A stretch of 64,000 nt of DNA from NCBI RefSeq assembly GCF_024868665.1, contig NC_079895.1, forward strand, positions 11,947,323 through 12,011,322, given 5' to 3'. Within the stretch, counting starts at the first letter, position 1, and each line of letters opens with the position of its first letter. Origin of the DNA: Triplophysa rosa (Eukaryota; Chordata; Actinopteri; Cypriniformes; Nemacheilidae). A program made the translations under genes and the position numbers. This document shows, piece by piece, positions 1-10,027 of this stretch. Under the pieces are notes generated by a model. It saw nothing but the letters and a program-made list of their open reading frames with translations, searched no databases and was not told where the DNA came from.

Positions 1-243
1 ACAATAGTCCTTTGAAAGGGAGGGGTGGAGTGAGCTGTAGGATGCAATTCGCAACCTCACCACTAGATGCCGCTAAATTTCATACACTGGACCTTTTAGC
101 AATAAAACTTAATGCAAATAATACTGTAACTGTCACATTTATTTTAAAATTACACGCTTTGGTTTTGCATTGGCATTTGCATTGTACAGACATTTTGAGA
201 AATGTATACATAAGAAAAATAGTTTCATACACTGGACCTTTAA
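1..243 (-). repeat. Old TTAA-flanked repeat ends (family B)
   Basis: Bases 1-97 read, on the minus strand, as the terminal part of a common cyprinid repeat whose end begins AGGTCCAGTGTATGAAATTT. The same terminal motif recurs at 222-239 and runs into the TTAA at 240-243. The left edge of the window cuts the first copy, so its full length is unknown. A longer relative lies at about 12000-12345. Family membership is by resemblance, not by search. Confidence 0.5.
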
Positions 244-509
244 AGGGATGGTTTACATGAAAATGAAAATTCTTTCATAATTTATTCACCCTCATGTCAT
301 TCCAAACCTGTATGACTTTCTTGTGCAGAACACGAAAGATATTTTGAACAATGCAAACAATGTTGCCCCTCATTGCCTTCCATAATACGGACCACTGAGA
401 TATTTCTCAAAATATCTTCTCATCTACAAAGTCATACACAGGTTTCGGATGACATGAGGTGTACATAAACAATGAGAGAAGTTTTATTTTCAGATAAACT
501 ATCCCTTAA
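240..509. mobile_element. Palindromic TTAA MITE (family A), upstream of crygs
   Basis: The element is bounded by TTAA at 240-243 and 506-509. The left end reads AGGGATGGTTTACATGAAAA and the right end is the diverged reverse complement. This is the very common cyprinid foldback repeat whose arms also carry the wording of a CATACAGG-type internal motif. A TTAA target with a 5'-AGG terminus is the signature of Kolobok-type elements (inference). It ends about 350 bp upstream of the crystallin TATA-like box. No coding capacity. Confidence 0.65.
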
Positions 510-862
510 GCTACAGTATATAGCTGTACTGTCGAGAGCCAGGCTAATGAGTGCCATTCAGCATGGTAGAACACAATTCAAAGCATCTGGGCTCTTCATT
601 TGACATTTCTCTTGGCATGAGGTTCTGGACAGTGTGCTGTTTGTTGTGGTTGTGGGATGCAGGGCTGTTCCAGTGAGGGCAACACACAGGGGGCGAATGA
701 ATGCCTGTGCCAGGCCAGTCATTATGCTTTAATCCCCATTTGCTTTTCTGGAAAAAAAACTGAATAGTGCTAGAATCACTGACTCGATTTTTGGATCTCA
801 TTTTCATGACAAAGCGATTATCAGACTCCTCCCCTCCTCATCATTTTGACATTGGGGCTAAA

Positions 863-869
863 TATTTAA
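863..869 (+). promoter_or_regulatory. TATA-like box of the gamma-S crystallin gene
   Basis: The AT-rich core TATTTAA lies 70-76 bp upstream of the start codon at 939. That spacing would give a transcription start near 893 and a 5' leader of about 45 nt, typical of gamma-crystallin genes. No clear Maf-type element was recognised between 510 and 860, and nothing else was identified in that stretch. Confidence 0.45.
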
Positions 870-938
870 GCAGCACTGTAAACATGCAGGCTGGGCTTCA
901 GACAACCTACCTAGGCAAGCCTAAATACACTATCTGAA

Positions 939-2860
939 ATGGGCAGGGTGAGTACTCTTGAATACATTCTTTATAAAGAAAATGCATATGAAAACTAATT
1001 AGAAAGAACGATAAAGTACATTTGCTAGATGGCTGATACCTCGACATCATCAGAGACTCAAATTAATCTTTCTTAACATACCCAAAACATGAAACACCAC
1101 AATATGTTTTTTTTTTGTTTACCACTCAATACTGGTTTTAACTATAGTCATTTAAGACTGTAAACAGCTAAGGATTATACACTGTGATATTTAAATTAAA
1201 AGTTAAGTGTTGTTTAACATTGTGTTGATGTCCCTCAGATTGTGTTCTTCGAGGACAAGAACTTTCAGGGTCGTCGCTACGAGTGTGACAGCGACTGCTC
1301 AGACTTTCATACCTACCTGAGCCGCTGCAACTCTATTCGTGTGGAGAACAGTGCCTGGGTGGTTTATGAGCGGCCCAACTACATGGGCAACCAGTATGTG
1401 CTGACCAGGGGGGAGTATCCTGAATATCCACGCTGGATGGGTCTCAATGACCATCTCAGCTCCTGCAAGATGATCCGCTTTGTAAGTCAATTTTGTCATT
1501 CATTATTCACTGTGGTGAAGTTGCTTAAGACTTAAACAAAATGAAAAGTCTGTCATCATTAACCCTAAGGAAGACTGACTTTCTTCTATAGAACACCAAA
1601 GTAGATATCTAGTAGAAAGTCAGAGTATATAGGGACCAGTGCCATAAATGTGTTGTATATAACTTTTGCAAAAGATTACAGAGTAGTTTGGATATTCTGC
1701 TTTAAAAGGATATTTCACCCCAAAATAAAAGTTCTGTCATCATGTGTTCATTCATATATTACTTTATTTTGTTGGAAAACTGTTAAAAATATCTTTTTTT
1801 TCCCTGTTCTGCAGAAGAAAGGCAAACAGGTTTAGTATGACATGAGGATGAGTAAATGATAAAATAATTTTCATTTTTGGGTGAAATATCCCTTTAACTC
1901 ATTTTGTTCCACAGAAGTGATACAGGTTTGGAACATAAATTAGAGTTAATGTTGAGTTTACTTTTTTGGATGAACTGTCCCTTCAAAAATGCAGAGTGCA
2001 ACAACTGTCATTAAAAGCTCTTTAGACTGTACACAGATCAAGCTGTTTCACAATGCCATGTTTAAAGAAAATTTAATTACATTTTACTGGGTTTAACAGT
2101 ATGCATGGTAAAAGGTCATACATAAACCTTTTGTAACTGTATGGTTGACCTAATGAGATCACAGTGCTTTAGTTAATAGATCAACATCAATATGTTCTTC
2201 TGTATTTGAATTAGTTTAAAAAACGCTCTTTGGAATATGTTTAGTAAAATGCATTCTCTTTGCCAATGTTTAGCTTGCGACAATCAATAGACTTCTTGTA
2301 AATGATGGTCCAGGATCCATACAAACAAGTTAAAAAAATAACATCTAGGCTTTCATTCACAAGGACTGTTTTAGGGTCAAAGGCAATCTTCCCCAAGAGA
2401 CAGCTATTTTCAATGGTTCAACACAGAAGTTTTTACCATATGGGCCAGTATAAATAACTTCAATATATAATCTTGTAGATCGCTCTACAATAAAAAAAAT
2501 TATTTACAAAAAAATTGATGCATAATTCATACATAAAAAAAACATAACCTGCCATATGATGTCATAACCATCCCATCTCCCCTGCAGACAAGCGGAATGC
2601 AGTACAAAGTTCAATTGTACGACAAGCCCGACTTCACAGGCCAGGCCATAGAGACCATCGATGACTGTCCATCTGTGCCGGAGAGGTACCGCCTGAGAGA
2701 AGTCCATTCCTGCAAAGTTTTGGACGGCTACTGGATCTTCTACGAGCATCCCAACTACCGCGGCCACCAGTACCTTCTGGAAAAGGGCAACTACCGCAAA
2801 CCAGTGGAATGGGGCGCAGTCTGTCAAACCGTGCAGTCATTCCGTCGCTTCACCGAGTAA
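939..2860 (+). CDS. crygs: Gamma-S crystallin, complete 3-exon gene
   Basis: Encodes a 174-residue beta/gamma-crystallin, a water-soluble structural protein of the lens. Exons: 939-947 (M-G-R, then GTGAGT donor), 1239-1481 (81 codons, CAG acceptor, GTAAGT donor) and 2588-2860 (90 codons plus TAA). All introns are phase 0. A tiny first exon followed by one exon per two-Greek-key domain is the classic gamma-crystallin layout. Exon 2 starts [20 protein letters not shown] and contains the PNYMGNQY and [11 protein letters not shown] blocks. Exon 3 contains [10 protein letters not shown], the linker-type [20 protein letters not shown] and ends [19 protein letters not shown] and YRKPVEWG are characteristic of gamma-S rather than fish gamma-M, which is methionine-rich. 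Human CRYGS has 178 residues. The gene is intact, with no stops or frameshifts. Which fish crygs paralogue this is cannot be told from the sequence alone. Confidence 0.93.
1702..1897. mobile_element. Palindromic TTAA MITE (family A) in crygs intron 2
   Basis: TTAA occurs at both edges (1702-1705 and 1894-1897). The left arm carries the TTTCACCCCAAAATAAAAG-type end and the right arm carries TTCATTTTTGGGTGAAATAT. The centre keeps the CTGCAGAAGAAAG motif seen in the other family A copies. It lies wholly in the 1.1 kb second intron and does not touch splice sites. Confidence 0.75.
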
Positions 2861-2958
2861 CCTCGGGTGTTTCACGGTCATGTTTCGTGACCTGCCCTTG
2901 TCCCTGCCCCACAATATTTGGGCCAACTGTTTGTGGCTTAACCTGAAGTCCCAGCTGA

Positions 2959-2964
2959 AATAAA
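2959..2964 (+). terminator. Polyadenylation signal AATAAA of crygs
   Basis: A canonical AATAAA lies 99 bp after the crygs stop codon and is followed by a T-rich stretch. Cleavage near 2980 would leave about 90 bp before the stop codon of the convergent lcmt2 gene. Confidence 0.75.
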
Positions 2965-3070
2965 GTTTTTCTGGTGACTCACTCATAAGCACGTGTTACT
3001 TGTTTTGAATTTGATTGTGATTATTCTCTAGGACAATTAATATTGTGTGCGCATTTTTGAGATATGCATA

Positions 3071-6000
3071 TCAAAGCATCGGCCTTAGATCAATGGTTAT
3101 TGGTTGGAGATTGAGGTGAGTTCCAAATGAGAAACAGTTTCCACCTCCACCAATGACCACCAACTCGGCCCCCTCAGTATCCAGCAGCTCAGAGCAGAAA
3201 GAATGCAGCATAAGAGGCCAAGGCACCGATGACTGGAAAATAAAAAATAAATAAATCAGGACAGAAATATAGAGGTTGATAAAACATTTTATGCTTTCTT
3301 AAACTACTGTAACTTGCAAGTACATTCCCTATTTATTTTTATACGACTTGGAAACAAATGTATGGTTCACACTTCAAACGCCCCATGTTGAAACAAATTT
3401 ATGGGAATACACAATCCATTTTGTAATAAACCATTTATGGTTGATACTTGATACAGTTCATGAGCTGAATGACTTACGGTATCCAGCTGAACCTCCACAC
3501 AGACCCCAGTGATCAAATTTATTACAGCAACTCCAGGTACTCCATCAGCCTGAAACCAAACTCCACCAACCACAACCAACTTCCCATTTATGACATGGGC
3601 CGAGTGAGAATATCTGAAAAATGAATGCATAGACTAGCATCACTTTACTCATAGGTGCCACACACCACTTATTATTCTTTATTTCTCAGCACAAAATTAA
3701 GTCTGAACACCAAAAAGACCAAAAGACAGCAACAGTAGTCTGAACCAACATATCCAATTGAACTGAAAACGTAGACTTAAAGGTGTCATATGGCGCGAAT
3801 ACGTGTTTTTCTGTGTCTTTGGCGTGTTAGCAAAAATTAAAGTGTCGGAACAAAAGATGCATTCTATCTAAAAGCAAATGCTCACCCAGACCTGCCTGAA
3901 ATGCCTCGCCAACGTCAGTTCGTGGTATGATTTGAATAAGACAGCCCAAATGTATACGCAAGTAAGGTGGGAGTACCTGTCAGTACAATTGCTTTGGAAC
4001 CCGATGTTCCAAATATGGTAAGAGGCGTTACATTTCCGTCACACGCTTGCAGTATTCGACCAATCACTACGCACTGGTTAACTGGCCAATCATAGCACAA
4101 CTCGCTTTTCAGAGCAATGAGCTTTGTAAAAAATCTGCGCGTTTCAGAGAGGCGTTTTTTCAAAAATAGCGTTTTTGAACTTTAAATCGTGTATACACAT
4201 TGCATTACATCTAAAACAAACAATAATATTAGTTTTAGCCGTGTCATATGACCCCTTTAAGCATTAGTTAAACATTTTCAAAAGTGTTAAGTAGTTGTGA
4301 ACCTGGGCACTGGAGGTGGATGCAAATTCATTCTCTCCCAGCAGAAACCTGATGACGTTGGTCTCAGGTAGAAAGCATCACCGAGAGGTCTGGCACATTT
4401 ACCCAAACCTCCAAACATTACAAGCCCCCCACCAAAGGAACATGCTGAATGTGAATGACGGGCTTCCGGAGCGATATCATCTACTGGAATCTGCGTGAAG
4501 CACACAGAACCCTCGGTATGGATATGAACTGTTTAGCAAAAGGCTACTAGTTGAAATTCTTATGCATCACATTGTTTCCAACTTTATATAGTGCAATGTG
4601 TATTTTAACAATAGGTTCCAATGTAAAAAAAAGTAGACCATACCTCTGTCCAGTGCTTGTTTTCCAAACACAGGAAATGTGCATCACCTAGAACTGCATC
4701 CTTCTCAGTACGTCCTCCAAACACAAACAGAAAGGTCTTGTCTGGAACAATTAAATCGTTTGTTAATTTTATGCTCTTTCAAATTATAAAAAACACACTA
4801 ACATGATTATGTGCTCATTATCTCTCTCACCCCTATGACTTAAATAGGTTGACGTGTGTCTCCATCTGGGTTTTGGAGCGCTGCCGGTACAAACCATGTT
4901 TTTAAATGACAGTTGTATTGTGCTTTGGGATGGCTGATCACCAAGGTCAAAGGTCACCCACACAATGTTGCCCATTGGATTGAGTGGAGAAGTTCTGCCG
5001 CCGAAGAGGACAGCTCCGCCGCCAGGGACAGAAGTAAGTGTCTGATAAACACTCACCACTAAGAAGAAATACCATAATCATGAGTCCAACAGTATTATGT
5101 TGAAAAATAGTGTAGTCGCTTACAGTGACCTAAATAGTATTTAAACATGTCTAACATTATTCAAACATCAGAAGTTTTTGCCATAAGGGCCAGTATAAAA
5201 AGCTACTTTAGTATATTATCTTGTAGATTGCTCTTACAATAAAAAATTGTATTACAAAAAAAAGTTTTGACACTTTTTTATAAAACACACCACAGCTGAT
5301 GTCATAACTTGCCCATTCCATTTAAGTATAAACATGTCTCAATGGCTGTTTGTTGGGCTAAGAAAACCATGCAACCTCGATCCAAATAAACAAGCACTTC
5401 TATAGTGTACATTGTATTTACAAAATTCGAATTGAAATATTGATGATACCAAAACAAGTCACCTCTGTCTCCCCAAGGCTCCACACTGGCACATTTCCAG
5501 CCAGCCTGCGCTTTGATCAGGACCCTGGCTGCTGTGTCTCTTCCTCCTCTCCCACAGCCTCCAGTGAGAAGTATGATTCCAGATCCCAGCATGGCAGAAG
5601 CCATACCTACAGCCTCCACACACGCAGAACCACTCACACGCTGCACGAACATGGAAGGATTTCTGGTCCATTGAGGAGTCATGTGAGGGATCGAGGGCAC
5701 TAGAAGTTGTACATTGTACAATGTAAACATTGCATTTTGCATTAAAGCCATATACATTTTGTAGTATGACAAAAAACTTTGAAAAGAAACAACTTTGGAA
5801 TCTAACAAATCCTTTAAATAATTCATACCCCTGGTCTAAGTTATTTTTAACCCAACATTAGATTAAAACAATCGATGCTTGGCTTTTTCAATTTCTGGAC
5901 ATATCTGGTCTTTGTGTGTAACGCCTTTTAAAATCTTTATTTAAAATCTTAATTTATTGCCCAGTGTAAAGTGATAAAGTTGCGATTTTTGTCTTGACTA

Positions 6001-8627
6001 CAGGGACAATCCCTCCCTGAAATAACCTGTGGTTTAATATCTTGATCAAGAGCTCATGGCTCACTGCATGCAGAGGTCAAATCACAATAATAAACATGAC
6101 AAAAATATCTTACAGCTACTTACCCTTAGGCAGCGTGAGAAGGGCTTGACTGGTCAAGAGGCCTTTTGAGGCTGTAAGGATGAAGTAATGAGAACATTTC
6201 TGGTGCCATTCCTAATAGTACAGCGATAAGGACAGGCCTGGGATCAGGTATTACAGATTAAAGATTATTATATGATCTTTGTGGATGATGGGTCTGTTTC
6301 CTTACTTCATACTCATCAAAAGGCTCCAGTCCCTCGACTCTCTGCCTCTCATCCTCAGGAAGAAGATCAAAGTAAAACTCATTCATATCCAGACAGACAC
6401 ATTTCTCCCAACCCTGTGGTGATGAGGTAAATATCAGTTACTCATATTACTGATATCAGACATTTCAGGTATTAAAGATGAACCAGATTATTAATGTGTG
6501 ACATCCCTAATAAATTCATGTTGTTTTAAAAGCTTGATATAGAAAAATGTGCATATGTTATTGTATAAACTTTGGTTTTGTCACTTATACCTTTTGTATG
6601 AATCTCTGTGTCTGAGCAACACTGTCTGGAAACTGTTTAAGAGCATGTATGGTTGAGTTGAGCTTCAGGAAGTGGTTTTGCATGACCCTGCCAAAAGGAT
6701 CATGAGGGTGGATCTGCTCGTACATCACAAACACAGACTGTGGAAGAAGCCTGGCAGCCCAGCCAATCACAGCATCTGACCTGGATTTAATCACCAACAA
6801 CTTTAAAACTTCTTTTTATTAAACAGGTAAAGCAGAGCGTATTTACAACTGACATGCTGCAAGATGGACGCACGCAAACATGATGACTGGATAAGTAGCA
6901 AAACAACCAAGTTGCTTTTGCTTCCCTCACTCAAAGTTTGTGTGTTAGTCCTCACCACTGTGTTTCCATATAGGTCAACACCACCTCTGAAAGAACGAGT
7001 GTGGGAATGTCCCACTGCAATCCAGCTCTGCTCAGAGTCGCCTCCACCTCCTGCTCCTTTCTGACATCCACACCCAGAAGATTGTAATGACCACTTTTTA
7101 TGAACACACCATCTACACATAGGGAAGAAACATAACTGTGTATTGGTAACCAAGGCATTAACTGCTTGAATGAATATTCCAGGTTAACAATAATACCTTA
7201 CACAGGAGTAATATCATTCATAACATCAGTTATACAGTGAAAGTCCTACTAGGCTGTTGAGTTGACACAGTCTCCCAATCTGGCAACGCCTCCATCAGGC
7301 AAGGATTGCTGCTGATCAAGGCAGCCTTGCGGCGGGCAACTTCAGGAAAGTCAACCTCAAAAACTGTGACACTTCCGAGGGCTCCTTCAGCATATAGCCG
7401 GAAATACAGCGAGTCAAACCCTGCCCCAAGTGACAGAATCTGACATTAAGAGAAAGAGATTATCAGGATTTTTAAACCTCTACAAAACAAACAGACACAA
7501 CACAACACAACTTTGAAAAACGTTCACCCTACCTGCCTCCTCAAGCAGGAATCTGTGGCATGAAAAAACTGTTTCAGACAGTGATCGACTGCTTTCAAGC
7601 GGACATAATAACCTCTGAGAGACAAAATAAATTATAACATTATTACAAAACATTATTTAAAACATGTTTTCTTTTTTAAAATACAATCTGACTAAACATT
7701 ACCGATGATTTGATAAGTATTGCATAATGTATAGATGTTAGTTGAAGAAATAGTTCACCTTCAAAATGAAAATTCTGTCATTATTTACACGGCTTCTTGG
7801 CATTTCAAACCAGTATGACTTTCTTTCTTCTGCAGAACACAAAAGAAGATATTTTGGAAAATGTTGATAACAGAAAACCGTTGGTACCCATTGACTTGCA
7901 TTGGTTACCAACATTTTTCAAATTATCTTCTTTTGTGTTTTGCAGAAGAAAATCACACAGGTTTAAAATGACAACAGGGTGATGACAGAATTTTCATTTT
8001 GAAGGTGAACTATTCCTTTAATGCTTTTCATTAAACTCTTTACAAAATGTTAACAAAATGATCAAGCTTTTTTATAATGGGGGTCCCTGGGCTGGCTTAG
8101 ATTCTGGGACTGAAGTTGAAAACCCTGTGCTAATATGTACCTGTTGATCAGTGGAGCTCTTCTTGTCACCTTGCACACAAAATACTTAAGGAACTCATCA
8201 TGGAAGTATCCTTGTGCAGCTGCCGACACCTTACTGACCACACTGCTGTCATTGGTCCCCTGCACCTGGAAGACACATTTCCATTCTGTTTCAACACATT
8301 TAATCTACATTTACGAATTTGGCACACACTTTTATCTAAAGCGATTTCAGCGAATCTAAGCTATATATTTTTGTTTTGGGATACTGTGTTGATACAACGG
8401 AACAGAGATCATACCTGTAACAGATGTTAATGTAGTTTTTTACACCATAGTACTGTTTGATTGCATGGTAGTTTTACCTTACGGATTCAACACCAGTATC
8501 TTCACGTTTAATCATATAAATTACATAACTTAACTAAGTGTTCTATTTACACGATACAGCACACAAATACTGTCAGACTTACAGAAACATCTTTTCCCTG
8601 CTCTTTTTTGCTCTTGATAACTAGCAT
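3071..8627 (-). CDS. lcmt2: tRNA wybutosine-synthesizing protein 4 (leucine carboxyl methyltransferase 2), complete
   Basis: Encodes a 677-residue enzyme (human LCMT2/TYW4: 686) that methylates and methoxycarbonylates the side chain in the last steps of wybutosine synthesis at position 37 of tRNA-Phe. Minus-strand coding exons in order: 8627-8583, 8265-8141, 7614-7533, 7439-7250, 7112-6956, 6780-6591, 6413-6306, 6211-6124, 5699-5463, 5058-4831, 4741-4644, 4490-4303, 3613-3478, 3232-3071. All junctions are GT-AG and keep frame. Residues 1-330 are the SAM-dependent methyltransferase: NDSS near the N terminus, [11 protein letters not shown], the SAM-binding [15 protein letters not shown] (about 85-99), EVVLTYM, and [14 protein letters not shown]. 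Residues from about 330 on are kelch-type repeats with [42 protein letters not shown] and [13 protein letters not shown]. The donor after 7250 is the least certain. The start is the first ATG of exon 1 and precedes the conserved block. The N-terminal tail is short and basic. Confidence 0.92.
3777..4260. mobile_element. TTAA-flanked non-autonomous element (family C) in lcmt2 intron 12
   Basis: TTAA lies at both edges (3777-3780 and 4257-4260). The left end reads AGGTGTCATATGGC; the reverse complement of the right end reads AGGGGTCATATGACACGGC. This is a Kolobok-like terminus by target site and 5'-AGG (inference). It occupies most of the intron between lcmt2 exons 12 and 13. No meaningful ORF. 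Confidence 0.65.
7742..8021. mobile_element. Palindromic MITE (family A) in lcmt2 intron 2
   Basis: The left arm begins near GAAATAGTTCACCTTCAAAA and the right arm ends GAAGGTGAACTATTCC followed by TTAA (8018-8021). The two arms carry facing CTTCTGCAGAACACAAAAG and TTTTGTGTTTTGCAGAAG motifs, so the element can fold back almost end to end. The left TTAA has mutated to TTGA. Confidence 0.7.
8301..8346 (+). repeat. Fragment of a dispersed fish repeat tail in lcmt2 intron 1
   Basis: A short stretch around CACACTTTTATCTAAAGCG matches, by memory, the dispersed teleost motif for a GCAGACGCTTTTATCCAAAGCG-type tail. A better copy is at 36281-36310. Too short to assign. Confidence 0.35.
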
Positions 8628-9084
8628 CACTCTAAACACACGTGGAAACTGCACCGTTGACAAGTAAGCACCAAAGCGGAAATAGCAAGCGGGTTCGATT
8701 ATACCGATGCACACCATGATGCACATGATAATTCTATGACAAAAGTCTTCCCTTTACAACTGCACTTTAGAATTCAACGCTAGAGAAAATATACATTTAG
8801 TTTCGGGAGGAAAATATAATACATTTATTTTCCACAGGGAAAGAGCCTAAATCAGGTTATAAAAAAGTTTTATTTTGCACGTATATGTTTTATAGATATC
8901 GTTGAATAACAAATAATATAATTTATTTATTATATCATTAAAACATGTAATAACGTCTTACTATAACAAAATATTGAAATACATTTATTTTAATTCTTAA
9001 AACGTTTTATCCTTTTGAAATCGTCACGGGACTTTTTTTAGCAGCACCCGGCCGCCAGTAACATAGGTCATTTCCGCTCAGCGT
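8628..9084. promoter_or_regulatory. Divergent promoter region shared by lcmt2 and gtf2e1
   Basis: Only about 460 bp separate the lcmt2 start codon (minus) from the inferred first, non-coding exon of gtf2e1 (plus). ETS-like cores GCGGAAAT at 8676-8683 and ATTTCCGC at 9070-9077 face each other near the two gene starts. No TATA box is evident for either gene, as is usual for housekeeping promoters. The middle (8760-9010) is AT-rich and shows nothing recognisable. Promoter function is inferred from position and motifs. Confidence 0.55.
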
Positions 9085-9937
9085 TAGCGTGATGCAGGTT
9101 AAGGAAACTTTCTCATCTAAACAAGAGCTAAATTAAAGGTTTGAACTTCTTATATCGCAGGCATTTTGCTCTTTGTGTTTGTTATATATTGGAGGTGTCA
9201 TTATATGAACATTATAATCTAATATTAAGATGTGTACTGAGTTATATGAAGCTTCTTTTGGCAAACAGCTTTACTATCGCATAGTTTTTTTATTTAAGTG
9301 AATAACTTATGAAATTCGCAGTTAATTCACATATTTAATTAGATGTTACCTGAATTCTACCACAAATTAACGTTACTTAGCGTCTGTTCTTTATAATTCT
9401 TGTTCGTTTATCTCGATAAATCTGTCTCTAAACTAACGTTACAGTGATTGATGCAGGATGACGACTGAAAAGATGAACGTTACTGGCTGACTGTAGGATG
9501 ATCTCCAGTCTCACATTAGAATATTAGATAAATAAAGCAGGTTTTATGGATGTTACTTGGTAAATTACTTGTTACAGGAGTTATCTACTATACAATTCAG
9601 CTCTAGTCAGCTTCTGATGTTTTATAAGGTAGCCTGAAATGGTCATTTATGGCTTTGAACTGGTCTAGTTTATTTATTTGCTAGATTACCAGCCTCTTGG
9701 ACCTGGTTTTGACTTGACTGATCATCTTTGTCAGAGCTGCAATACCTTAGACAAGCAAAAAAGATGTAATCCTGAAACCAGCCTGTCTAGTAGTAGTTTA
9801 TGTGCTACACATTTTACTTCATGCTTTTAAATATTAAAATTAGATAGGCTGATGTGTGAGAGTTTGTGTTCTTGCTTTAACAAACAAAAGAGTAGCTCAT
9901 ATTTGCCACTAATATCTCTTTCTTTGTCTTCTTTCAG
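9080..9937 (+). other. Inferred 5' UTR exon and first intron of gtf2e1
   Basis: A G/C-richer stretch from about 9080 ends at a plausible donor (AATTAAAG/GTTTGA, intron from 9139). The matching acceptor is TCTTTCAG at 9930-9937, so the second exon would run 9938-10475 with the start codon at 10028. The intron between shows nothing else recognisable. The transcription start is a guess and needs transcript data. Confidence 0.45.
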
Positions 9938-10027
9938 ACTTCTGCTTAAATCTCTGAAGTCTGATCCCTGTCCTTGCTGTTTTCATCTCGCCATCCCTCC
10001 ATCTTTTACTTCTACTCTCACTCCATC

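Noticed and set aside
2504..2827. 107-codon antisense ORF over crygs exon 3
   Set aside because: Mirror of a strongly conserved crystallin exon, with no family resemblance of its own.
5302..5462. Extension of the lcmt2 exon 9 frame into the intron
   Set aside because: The donor at 5462-5461 and the matching acceptor before 5058 restore the family sequence; the read-through shows none.
9974..10027. In-frame upstream extension of the gtf2e1 start
   Set aside because: It needs a TTG start, and the ATG at 10028 aligns with the family N terminus.
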